A DNA stretch of 64,000 nucleotides from Dermacentor variabilis (Eukaryota > Arthropoda > Arachnida > Ixodida > Ixodidae), in assembly GCF_050947875.1 (NCBI RefSeq), contig NC_134569.1, positions 261,651,100 through 261,715,099 on the forward strand. The letters are read 5' to 3'. Numbering within the stretch: the stretch's first letter is position 1; each line of letters begins with the position of its first letter. Shown one piece after another: positions 23,031 to 34,822 of the stretch. The position numbers were made by a program, and so were the translations under genes. Under the pieces are notes generated by a model, which did no database searches, was not told where the DNA came from, and saw only the letters and a program-made list of their open reading frames with translations.

Positions 23031-25407
23031 CGCTGCAGCGAGAGAGCGCAGCGATATATCGCGCCCCGAGTATTATGCGACGCGTCTCAGCTTCAGAAAA
23101 GTCTTTATTGTGATCTCCAGGAGACTGCCTGTGCAAAGCCAGGCGATTCAGCCCATTCTAAAGCTGCAGCAAGAGCGCGCAGCGATATATCGCTCCCCGA
23201 GTGTTATGCGACGCGTCTGAGCTTTAGAAAAGTCTTTATTGTGACCCGCGTAAGCTCCAGGACTCTGCCTCTGCAAAGCAAGGCGATGCAGCCCTTTTCT
23301 ACTGCTGCAGCGAGAGCTCACAGCGATATATTGCGCCCCGCGTATTATTGACGCGTCTCAGCTTCAGAAACGTCTTTACTGCTACCAGCGTAAGCTCCAG
23401 GAGACTGCCTGTGCAAAGCAAGGCGATGCAGCCCTTTTCCACTGCTGCAGCGAGAGCGCGCAGCGATAAATCGAACCTCTAGTGTTATGCGAGGCGTTTC
23501 AGTTTTAGAAAAGAGTATTGCGAGGAGCGTAATCCACAGGAGAGTGCCTGTGCAAAGCAACGCGATGCAGTCCTTTTCTAGCGCTGCAGCAAGAGCGCGC
23601 AGCAATATATCACGCCCCGAGTGTTATGCGACGCGTCTCAGCTTCAGAAAAGTCTTTATTGTGATCTCCAAGAGACTGCCTGTGCAAAGCCAGGCGATGC
23701 AGCCCTTTTCTAGCGCTGCAGTAAGAGCGCGCAGCGATATATCGCGCCCCGAGTGTTATGCGACGCGTTTTAGCTTCAAAAAAGTCTTTATTGCGACCGG
23801 TGTAAGCTCCAGGAGACTGCCTGTGCAAAGCCAGGCGATACAGCCCCTTTCTATCGCTGCAGCAAGAGCGCGCCGCGATATATCGCGGCCCGAGTGCTAC
23901 GCGACGCATCTCAGCTTCAGAAAAGACTTTACTGCTACCGGTGTAAGCTCCAGGAGATTGCCTGTGCAAAACAAGGCAATGCAGCCTTTTTCTAATGCTG
24001 CAGCGAGAGTGCGCAGCGGTATATCGCGCCCCGAGTGTTATGCGACGCGTCTCAGCTTCAGAAAAGTCTTTATTGCGACCGGTGTAAGCTCCAGGAGATT
24101 GCCTGTGCAAAACAAGGCAATGCAGCCTTTTTCTAATGCTGCAGCGAGAGTGCGCAGCGGTATATCGCGCCCCGAGTGTTATGCGACGCGTCTCAGCTTC
24201 AGAAAAGTCTTTATTGCGACCGGCGTAAGCTCCAGGAGACTGCCTGTGCAAAGCCAGGCGATACAGCCCTTTTCTAGCGCTGCAGCAAGAGCGCGCAGCG
24301 ATATATCGCGCCCCGAGTGTTATGCGACGCGTCTCACCTTCAGAAAAGTCTTTGTCGCGACTGGTGTAAGCTCCAGGAGACTGCCTGTGCAAAGCAAGAC
24401 GATGCAGCCCTTTTCTATCACTGCCGCAAGAGCGATCAGCGATATATCGTACCCCGAGTATTATGCGAAGCGTCTCAGCGTCAAAAAAGTCTTTATTGCG
24501 GCCGGTGTAAGCTCCAGGAGAGTGCCTGTGCCAAGCGAGGCAATGCACCCCTTTTCGAGCGCTGCAGCGATAGCGCTCAGCGATATATCGAGCCCCGAGT
24601 GTTATGCGACGCGTCTCAGTTTGAGAAAAGCCTTTTTTGCGACCGATGTAAGCTCCAGGAGACTACCTGTGCAAGGCAAGGTGATGCAGCCCTTTTCTAG
24701 CGCTGCAGCGAGAGCGCGCAGCGATATATCACGCCCTGAGTGTTATGCGACGCGTATCAGGTTCAGAAAAGTCTTTATAGCAACCGCTCTAAGCTCCAGC
24801 AGACTGCCTGTGCAAACCAAAGCGATGCAGCCCTTTTTCTAGCGCTGCAGCGAGAGAGCGCAGCGATATATCGCGCCTCGAGTGTGAGGCGTCGCGTCTC
24901 AGCTTAAGAAAACTCTTTATTGCGATCGGTGTAAGCTCCAAGAGAGTGCCTCTGCAAAGCCAGGTGATGCAGCCCTCTTCTAGCGCTGCAGCAAGAACGC
25001 GCAGCGATTTATCGCGCCCCGAGTGTTATGCGACGCGTCTCAACTCCAGAAAAGTCTTTATTGCGATCGGCGTAAGCTCCAGCAGACTGCCAGTGCAAAG
25101 CCAGGTGATGCAGGCCTTTTCTACCGCTGCAGCGAGAGCGCGCAGCGATATATCGCGCCCCGAGTGTTATGCAACGCGTCTCAGTTTCAGAAAAGTCTTT
25201 ATTGCGGCCGCCGTAAGCTCCAGGAGGCTGCCTGTGCAAAGAAAGGCGATGCAGCCCTTTTCTAGCGCTGCAGCAAGAGCACGCAGCGATATATCGTGCC
25301 CCGAGTGTTATGCGACGAGTTTTAGCTTCAGAAAAGTCTTTAGTGCTACCGGTGTAAGCTGTAGAAGATTGCCTGTGCAAAGCAAGCCGATGCGGCCCTT
25401 TTTCTAG
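23031..25407. repeat. 2,377-bp higher-order repeat, full copy 1
   Basis: Marker to marker (CCCTTTTTCTAG ends 23030 and 25407). It contains about 17 monomers, including 132-bp variants (about 23110 and 23660), the GAGTATTGCGAGG variant (about 23515) and an internal two-monomer duplication at about 23940-24180. The length is 17 x 141 minus 20 bp because of these shortened monomers. It differs from the next copy at only a handful of positions that I could see. Confidence 0.9.
24183..24323. repeat. Satellite B, reference 141-bp monomer with three palindromic motifs
   Basis: A clean example running from one GCGACGCGT to the next. GACGCGTC at 24185-24192 is a perfect 8-bp palindrome. AGCGCT (24276-24281) overlaps the GCTGCAGC palindrome (24279-24286); in many monomers the latter extends to the 10-bp CGCTGCAGCG. 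GCGATATATCGC at 24298-24309 is a perfect 12-bp palindrome with an AT-rich centre. The GCGATATATCGC motif is the most often mutated of the three (GCGATATAACGC, GCGAGATATCGC, GCGGTATATCGC and GCGATTTATCGC forms occur), so it is not strictly conserved. Confidence 0.92.
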
Positions 25408-27784
25408 CGCTGCAGCGAGAGTGCGCAGCGATATATCGCGCCCCGAGTATTATGCGACGCGTCTCAGCTTCAGAAAAGTCTTTATTGTGATCTCCAGGAG
25501 ACTGCCTGTGCAAAGCCAGGCGATTCAGCCCATTCTAAAGCTGCAGCAAGAGCGCGCAGCGATATATCGCTCCCCGAGTGTTATGCGACGCGTCTGAGCT
25601 TTAGAAAAGTCTTTATTGTGACCCGCGTAAGCTCCAGGACTCTGCCTCTGCAAAGCAAGGCGATGCAGCCCTTTTCTACTGCTGCAGCGAGAGCTCACAG
25701 CGATATATTGCGCCCCGCGTATTATTGACGCGTCTCAGCTTCAGAAACGTCTTTACTGCTACCAGCGTAAGCTCCAGGAGACTGCCTGTGCAAAGCAAGG
25801 CGATGCAGCCCTTTTCCACTGCTGCAGCGAGAGCGCGCAGCGATAAATCGAACCTCTAGTGTTATGCGAGGCGTTTCAGTTTTAGAAAAGAGTATTGCGA
25901 GGAGCGTAATCCACAGGAGAGTGCCTGTGCAAAGCAACGCGATGCAGTCCTTTTCTAGCGCTGCAGCAAGAGCGCGCAGCAATATATCACGCCCCGAGTG
26001 TTATGCGACGCGTCTCAGCTTCAGAAAAGTCTTTATTGTGATCTCCAAGAGACTGCCTGTGCAAAGCCAGGCGATGCAGCCCTTTTCTAGCGCTGCAGTA
26101 AGAGCGCGCAGCGATATATCGCGCCCCGAGTGTTATGCGACGCGTTTTAGCTTCAAAAAAGTCTTTATTGCGACCGGTGTAAGCTCCAGGAGACTGCCTG
26201 TGCAAAGCCAGGCGATACAGCCCCTTTCTATCGCTGCAGCAAGAGCGCGCCGCGATATATCGCGGCCCGAGTGCTATGCGACGCATCTCAGCTTCAGAAA
26301 AGACTTTACTGCTACCGGTGTAAGCTCCAGGAGATTGCCTGTGCAAAACAAGGCAATGCAGCCTTTTTCTAATGCTGCAGCGAGAGTGCGCAGCGGTATA
26401 TCGCGCCCCGAGTGTTATGCGACGCGTCTCAGCTTCAGAAAAGTCTTTATTGCGACCGGTGTAAGCTCCAGGAGATTGCCTGTGCAAAACAAGGCAATGC
26501 AGCCTTTTTCTAATGCTGCAGCGAGAGTGCGCAGCGGTATATCGCGCCCCGAGTGTTATGCGACGCGTCTCAGCTTCAGAAAAGTCTTTATTGCGACCGG
26601 CGTAAGCTCCAGGAGACTGCCTGTGCAAAGCCAGGCGATACAGCCCTTTTCTAGCGCTGCAGCAAGAGCGCGCAGCGATATATCGCGCCCCGAGTGTTAT
26701 GCGACGCGTCTCACCTTCAGAAAAGTCTTTGTCGCGACTGGTGTAAGCTCCAGGAGACTGCCTGTGCAAAGCAAGACGATGCAGCCCTTTTCTATCACTG
26801 CCGCAAGAGCGATCAGCGATATATCGTACCCCGAGTATTATGCGAAGCGTCTCAGCGTCAAAAAAGTCTTTATTGCGGCCGGTGTAAGCTCCAGGAGAGT
26901 GCCTGTGCCAAGCGAGGCAATGCACCCCTTTTCGAGCGCTGCAGCGATAGCGCTCAGCGATATATCGCGCCCCGAGTGTTATGCGACGCGTCTCAGTTTG
27001 AGAAAAGCCTTTTTTGCGACCGATGTAAGCTCCAGGAGACTACCTGTGCAAGGCAAGGTGATGCAGCCCTTTTCTAGCGCTGCAGCGAGAGCGCGCAGCG
27101 ATATATCACGCCCTGAGTGTTATGCGACGCGTATCAAGTTCAGAAAAGTCTTTATAGCAACCGCTCTAAGCTCCAGCAGACTGCCTGTGCAAACCAAAGC
27201 GATGCAGCCCTTTTTCTAGCGCTGCAGCGAGAGAGCGCAGCGATATATCGCGCCTCGAGTGTGAGGCGTCGCGTCTCAGCTTAAGAAAACTCTTTATTGC
27301 GATCGGTGTAAGCTCCAAGAGAGTGCCTCTGCAAAGCCAGGTGATGCAGCCCTTTTCTAGCGCTGCAGCAAGAACGCGCAGCGATTTATCGCGCCCCGAG
27401 TGTTATGCGACGCGTCTCAACTCCAGAAAAGTCTTTATTGCGATCGGCGTAAGCTCCAGCAGACTGCCAGTGCAAAGCCAGGTGATGCAGGCCTTTTCTA
27501 CCGCTGCAGCGAGAGCGCGCAGCGATATATCGCGCCCCGAGTGTTATGCAACGCGTCTCAGTTTCAGAAAAGTCTTTATTGCGGCCGCCGTAAGCTCCAG
27601 GAGGCTGCCTGTGCAAAGAAAGGCGATGCAGCCCTTTTCTAGCGCTGCAGCAAGAGCACGCAGCGATATATCGTGCCCCGAGTGTTATGCGACGAGTTTT
27701 AGCTTCAGAAAAGTCTTTAGTGCTACCGGTGTAAGCTGTAGAAGATTGCCTGTGCAAAGCAAGCCGATGCGGCCCTTTTTCTAG
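25408..27784. repeat. 2,377-bp higher-order repeat, full copy 2
   Basis: Same order of variants as copy 1, shifted by exactly 2,377 bp. Differences seen include GAGAGTGCGCAG against GAGAGAGCGCAG near 25427, a TCGCGCC against TCGAGCC change near 26965, and AAGTTCAG against AGGTTCAG near 27135. This near identity suggests a recent duplication or conversion event. Confidence 0.9.
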
Positions 27785-30700
27785 CGCTGCAGCGAGAGAG
27801 CGCAGCGATATATCGCGCCCCGAGTATTATGCGACGCGTCTCAGCTTCAGAAAAGTCTTTATTGTGATCTCCAGGAGACTGCCTGTGCAAAGCCAGGCGA
27901 TTCAGCCCATTCTAAAGCTGCAGCAAGAGCGCGCAGCGATATATCGCTCCCCGAGTGTTATGCGACGCGTCTGAGCTTTAGAAAAGTCTTTATTGTGACC
28001 CGCGTAAGCTCCAGGACTCTGCCTGTGCAAAGCAAGGCGATGCAGCCCTTTTCTACTGCTGCAGCGAGAGCTCACAGCGATATATTGCGCCCCGCGTATT
28101 ATTGACGCGTCTCAGCTTCAGAAACGTCTTTACTGCTACCAGCGTAAGCTCCAGGAGACTGCCTGTGCAAAGCAAGGCGATGCAGCCCTTTTCCACTGCT
28201 GCAGCGAGAGCGCGCAGCGATAAATCGAACCTCTAGTGTTATGCGAGGCGTTTCAGTTTCAGAAAAGAGTATTGCGAGGAGCGTAATCCACAGGAGAGTG
28301 CCTGTGCAAAGCAACGCGATGCAGTCCTTTTCTAGCGCTGCAGCAAGAGCGCGCAGCAATATATCACGCCCCGAGTGTTATGCGACGCGTCTCAGCTTCA
28401 GAAAAGTCTTTATTGTGATCTCCAAGAGACTGCCTGTGCAAAGCCAGGCGATGCAGCCCTTTTCTAGCGCTGCAGTAAGAGCGCGCAGCGATATATCGCG
28501 CCCCGAGTGTTATGCGACGCGTTTTAGCTTCAAAAAAGTCTTTATTGCGACCGGTGTAAGCTCCAGGAGACTGCCTGTGCAAAGCCAGGCGATACAGCCC
28601 CTTTCTATCGCTGCAGCAAGAGCGCGCCGCGATATATCGCGGCCCGAGTGCTATGCGACGCATCTCAGCTTCAGAAAAGACTTTACTGCTACCGGCGTAA
28701 GCTCCAGGAGACTGCCTGTGCAAAACAATGCGATGCAGCCCTTTTCTAGAGCTGCAGCGAGAGCGCGCAGCGGTATATCGCGCCCCGAGTGTTATGCGAC
28801 GCGTCTCAGCTTCAGAAAAGTCTTTATTGCGACCGGCGTAAGCTCCAGGAGACTGCCTGTGCAAAGCCAGGCGATACAGCCCTTTTGCACTGCTTCAGCG
28901 AGAGCGCGAAGCGATATATCGCGCCCCGAGTGTTATGCAACGCGTCTCACCTTCGGAAAAGTCTTTATAGCGGCCGGTGTAAGCTCCAGGAGAGTGCCTG
29001 TGCCAAGCAAGGCCATGCACCCCTTTTCGAGTGCTGCAGCGATAGCGTTCAGCGATATATCCCGCCCCGAGTGTTATGCGACGCATCTCAGTTTCAGAAA
29101 AGCCTTTTTTGCGACCAATGTAAGTTCCAGGAGACTACCTGTGCAAGGCAAGGTGATGCAGCCCTTTTCTAGGGCTGCAGCGAGAGCGCGCCGCGAGATA
29201 TCGCGCCCCGAGTGTTATGCGACGCGTCTCAGCTCCAGAAAATCTTCATTGCGATTGGCGTAAGCTCCATGAGACTGCCTCTGCAAAGCAAAGCGATGCA
29301 GCCCTTTTCTAGCGCTACAGCGAGAGCGCGCAGCGATATATCGCGCCCCAAATGTTATGCGACGCGTCTCAGCTTTATAAAAGTCTTTATTGCGACCGGC
29401 GTAAGCTCAAGGAGACTGCCTGTGCATAGCCAGGCGATGCAGCCTTTTCTAGCGCTGCAGCAAGAGCGCGCAGTAGTATATCGCATCCCGAGTGTTTATG
29501 CGACGCGTCTCAGTTTCCGAAAAGTGTATCTCGAGCAGCTTCATCCTCAGGAGAGTGCCCATGGAAAGCAAGGCGATGCAGCCCTTTTCTAGAGTTGCAA
29601 CAAGAGCACGCAGCGAGATATCGCGCCCCGAGTGTTATGCGACGCGTCTCAGCTTCAGAAAAGTCTTTATTGTGATCTCCAGGAGACTGCCTGTGCAAAG
29701 CAAGGCGATGCAGCCCTTTTCTACTGCTGCAGCGAGAGCGCACAGCGATGTATAGCGCCCCGAGTGTTATGCGACACGTTTGAGCTTTAGAAAAGTCTTT
29801 ATTGTGACCCGCGTAAGCTCCAGGAGACTACCTGCGGAAAGCAAGTCGATGCAGCATTTTTGTAGCGCTGCAGCGAGAGCGCACAGCGATATAACGCACC
29901 CCGAGAGTTATGCGACGCGTCTAAGTTTCAGAAAAGTCTTTATTGGGACCGGTTTAAGCTCCAGGAGAGTGCCTGTGCCAAGCGAGGCAATGCACCCCTT
30001 TTCGAGCGCTGCAGCGATAGCGCTCAGCGATATCTCGCGCCCCGAGTGTTATGCGACGCGTCTCAGTTTCAGAAAAGCCTTTTTTGCGACCGATGTAAGC
30101 TCCAGGAGACTACCTGTGCCACGCCAGGTGATGCAGCCCTTTTCTAGCGCTGCAGCGAGTGCGCACAGTGATATATCGCGCCCCGAGTGTTATGCGACGC
30201 GTCTCAGCTTCAGAAAAGTTTTTATTGTGACCGGCGTAGGCTCCAGGATACTGCCTGCGCAAAGCAAGTCGAAGCAGCCCTTTTCTAATGCTGCAGCGAG
30301 AGCGCGCAGCGGTATATCGCGCCCCGAGTGTTATGCTACGCGTCTCAGCTTCACAAAAGTCTTTATTGCGACCGGTGTAAGCTCCAGGAGACGGTCTGTT
30401 CCAAGCCAAGCGATGCAGCCCTTTTCTAGCGCTGCAGCAAGAGCGCGCAGCGATATATCGCGCCCCGAGTGTTATGCGGCGCGTGTCAGCTTCAGAATCC
30501 TCTTTATTGCGATCGGTGTAAGCTGCAGTAGACTGCCTGTGCGAAGCAAGGCGATGCAGCGCTTTTTCTAGCGCTGCAGCGAGAGCGCGCAGCGATATAT
30601 CGCACCCCGAGTGTTATGCAACGCGTCTCAGCTTCAAAAAAGTCTTTATTGCGACCGGCGTAGGCTCCAGGAGACTGCCTGCGCAAAGCAAGTCGATGCA

Positions 30701-33700
30701 GCCCTTTTCTAGCGCTGAAGCGAGAGCGCGCAGCGATATAACGCACCCCGAGAGTTATGCGACGCGTCTAAGTTTCAGAAAAGTCTTTATTGCGACCGGT
30801 GTAAGCTCCAGGAGATTGCCTGTGCAAAACAAGGCAATGCAGCCCTTTTCTAATGCTGCAGCGAGAGTGCGCAGCGGTATATCGCGCCCCGAGTGTTATG
30901 CGACGCGTCTCAGCTTCAGAAAAGTCTTTATTGCGACCGGCGTAAGCTCCAGGAGACTGCCTGTGCAAAGCCAGGCGATACAGCCCTTTTCTAGCGCTGC
31001 AGCAAGAGCGCGCAGCGATATATCGCGCCCCGAGTGTTATGCGACGCGTCTCACCTTCAGAAAAGTCTTTGTCGCGACTGGTGTAAGCTCCAGGAGACTG
31101 CCTGGGCAAAGCAAGACGATGCAGCCCTTTTCTATCACTGCCGCAAGAGCGATCAGCGATATATCGTACCCCGAGTATTATGCGAAGCGTCTCAGCGTCA
31201 AAAAAGTCTTTATTGCGGCCGGTGTAAGCTCCAGGAGAGTGCCTGTGCCAAGCGAGGCAATGCACCCCTTTTCGAGCGCTGCAGCGATAGCGCTCAGCGA
31301 TATATCGCGCCCCGAGTGTTATGCGACGCGTCTCAGTTTGAGAAAAGCCTTTTTTGCGACCGATGTAAGCTCCAGGAGACTACCTGTGCAAGGCAAGGTG
31401 ATGCAGCCCTTTTCTAGCGCTGCAGCGAGAGCGCGCAGCGATATATCACGCCCTGAGTGTTATGCGACGCGTATCAGGTTCAGAAAAGTCTTTATAGCAA
31501 CCGCTCTAAGCTCCAGCAGACTGCCTGTGCAAACCAAAGCGATGCAGCCCTTTTTCTAGCGCTGCAGCGAGAGAGCGCAGCGATATATCGCGCCTCGAGT
31601 GTGAGGCGTCGCGACTCAGCTTAAGAAAACTCTTTATTGCGATCGGTGTAAGCTCCAAGAGAGTGCCTCTGCAAAGCCAGGTGATGCAGCCCTTTTCTAG
31701 CGCTGCAGCAAGAACGCGCAGCGATTTATCGCGCCCCGAGTGTTATGCGACGCGTCTCAACTCCAGAAAAGTCTTTATTGCGATCGGCGTAAGCTCCAGC
31801 AGACTGCCAGTGCAAAGCCAGGCGATGCAGGCCTTTTCTACCGCTGCAGCGGGAGCGCGCAGCGATATATCGCGCCCCGAGTGTTATGCAACGCGTCTCA
31901 GTTTCAGAAAAGTCTTTATTGCGGCCGCCGTAAGCTCCAGGAGGCTGCCTGTGCAAAGAAAGGCGATGCAGCCCTTTTCTAGTGCTGCAGCAAGAGCACG
32001 CAGCGATATATCGCGCCCCGAGTGTTATGCGACGAGTTTTAGCTTCAGAAAAGTCTTTAGTGCTACCGGTGTAAGCTGTAGAAGATTGCCTGTGCAAAGC
32101 AAGGCGATGCGGCCCTTTTTCTAGCGCTGCAGCGAGAGAGCGCAGCGATATATCGCGCCCCGAGTATTATGCGATGCGTCTCAGCTTAATAAAAGTCTTT
32201 ATTGCGACTGGCGTTAGCTCCAGGAGATTGCCTGTGCAAAGCCAGGCGATACAGCCCTTTTCTATCGCTGCAGCAAGTGCGCGCTGCGATATATCACGCT
32301 CCGAGTGTTATGCGACGCGTCTCAGCTTCAGAAAAGTTTTTATTGCGATCGGCGTAAGCTCCAGGAGACTGCCTGTGCAAAGCAAGGCAATGCAGGCCTT
32401 TTCTACCGCTGCAGCGAGAGCGCGCAGCGATATATCGGGGCCCGTGTGTTATGCAACGCGTCTCAGTTTAAGAAAAGTCTTTATTGCGGCCGCCGTAAGC
32501 TCCAGGAGGCTGCCTGTGCAAAGCAACGCGATGCAGTCCTTTTCTAGCGCTGCAGCAAGAGCGCGCAGCGATAAATCGAACCTCTAGTGTTATGCGAGGC
32601 GTCTCAGTTTCAGAAAAGAGTATTGCGAGGAGTGTAATCCACAGGAGAGTGCCCGTGCGAAGCAAAGCGATGCAGCCCTTTTCTAGCGCTGCTGCGAGAG
32701 CGCGCCGCGAGATATCGAGCCCCGAGTGTTATGCGACGCGTCTCAGCTTCAGAAAAGTCTTTATTGTGATCTCCAGGAGACTGCCTGTGCAAAGCAAGGC
32801 GATGCGGCCCTTTTTCTAGCGCTGCAGCGAGAGAGCGCAGCGATATATCGCGCCTCGAGTGTTATGCGACGCGTCTGAGCTTTAGAAAAGTCTTTATTGT
32901 GACCCGCGTAGGCTCCAGGACTCTGCCTGTGCAAAGCAAGGCGATGCAGCCCTTTTCTACTGCTGCAGCGAGAGCTCACAGCGATATATTGCGCCCCGCG
33001 TATTATTGACGCGTCTCAGCTTCAGAATCGTCTTTACTCCTACCAGCGTAAGCTCCAGGAGACTGCCTGTGCAAAGCAAGGCGATGCAGCCTTTTCTACT
33101 GCTGCAGCGAGAGAGCGCAGCGATAAATCGAACCTCTAGTGTTATGCGAGGCGTCTCAGTTTCAGAAAAGAGTATTGCGAGGAGTGTAATCCACAGGAGA
33201 GTGCCCGTGCGGAGCAAAGCGATGCAGCCCTTTTCTAGCGCTGCTGCGAGAGCGCGCCGCGAGATATCGAGCCCCGAGTGTTATGTGACGCGTCTCAGCT
33301 TCAGAAAAGTCTTTATTGCGATCGGCGTAAGCTCCAAGAGACTGCCTGTGCAAAGCCAGGCGATGCAGCCCTTTTCTAGCGCTGCAGTAAGAGCGCGCAG
33401 CGATATATCGCGCCCCGAGTGTTATGCGACGCGTTTTAGCTTCAAAAAAGTCTTTATTGCAACCGGTGTAAGCTCCAGGAGACTGCCTGTGCAAAGCCAG
33501 GCGATACAGCCGCTTTCTATCGCTGCAGCAAGAGCGCGCCGCGATATATCGCGGCCCGAGTGTTATGCGACGCATCTCAGCTTCAGAAAAGTCTTTATTG
33601 TGACCGGTGTAAGCTCCAGGAGATTGCCTGTGCAAAACAATGCGATGCAGCCCTTTTCTAATGCTGCAGCGAGAGCGCGCAGCGGTATATTGCGCCCCGA

Positions 33701-34822
33701 GTGTTATGCGACGCGTCTCAGCTTCAGAAAAGTCTTTATTGCGACCGGCGTAAGCTCCAGGAGACTGCCTGTGCAAAGCCAGGCGATACAGCCCTTTTCC
33801 ACTGCTTCAGCGAGAGCGCGAAGCGATATATCGCGCCCCGAGTGTTATGCGACGCGTCTCACCTTCGGAAAAGTCTTTGTAGAGGCCGGTGTAAGCTCCA
33901 GGAGAGTGCCTGTGCCAAGCAAGGCGATGCACCCCTTTTCGAGTGCTGCAGCGATGGCGTTCAGCGATATATCCCGCCCCGAGTGTTATGCGACGCATCT
34001 CAGTTTCAGAAAAGCCTTTTTTGCGACCAATGTAAGTTCCAGGAGACTACCTGTGCAAGGCAAGGTGATGCAGCCCTTTTCTAGCGCTGCAGCGAGAGCG
34101 CGCCGCGAGATATCGCGCCCCGAGTGTTATGCGACGCGTCTCAGCTCCAGAAAATCTTCATTGCGATTGGCGTAAGCTCCATGAGACTGCCTCTGCAAAG
34201 CAAAGCGATGCAGCCCTTTTCTAGCGCTACAGCGAGAGCGCGCAGCGATATATCGCGCCCCAAATGTTATGCGACGCGTCTCAGCTTTATAAAAGTCTTT
34301 ATTGCGACCGGCGTAAGCTCCAGGAGACTGCCTGTGCATAGCCAGGCGCTGAAGCCTTTTCTAGCGCTGCAGCAAGAGCGCGCAGCAATATATCGCATCC
34401 CGAGTGTTATGCGACGCGTCTCAGTTTCCGAAAAGTGTATCTCGAGCAGCTTCATCCTCAGGAGAGTGCCCATGGAAAGCAAGGCGATGCAGCCCTTTTC
34501 TAGAGTTGCAGCAAGAGCACGCAGCGAGATATCGCGCCCCCAGTGTTCGGCGACACGTTTTAGCTTCAGAAAAGTCTTTATTGCGACCGGTGTAATCTGT
34601 AGAAGATTGCCTGTGCAAAGCCAGGCGATGCAGCCCTTTTCTAGCGCTGCAGCAAGAGCGCGCAGTGATATATCGCGCCCCGAGTGTTATGCGACGCGTC
34701 TCAGCTTCAGAAAAGTCTTTATTGTGATCTCCAGGAGACTGCCTGTGCAATGCAAGGCGATGCAGCCCTTTTCTACTGCTGCAGCGAGAGCGCACAGCGA
34801 TGTATAGCGCCCCGAGTGTTAT
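27785..34822. repeat. Satellite B mosaic: partial HOR copy, then recurrences of 18.9-23.0 kb
   Basis: From 27785 to about 28690 this is a third, partial 2,377-bp copy. It then switches to the sequence type of about 19.3-20.7 kb (offset about 9,365, with one monomer lost near 29.77 kb). About 30694-32124 matches about 21600-23030 (offset 9,094). 32174-32587 matches the segment beginning at 18046. About 33150-34800 gives a third version of the 18.9-20.4 kb type (34124 against 19847 and 29212). Thus an ordered segment of about 4 kb lies on both sides of the 2,377-bp repeats. Confidence 0.78.
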
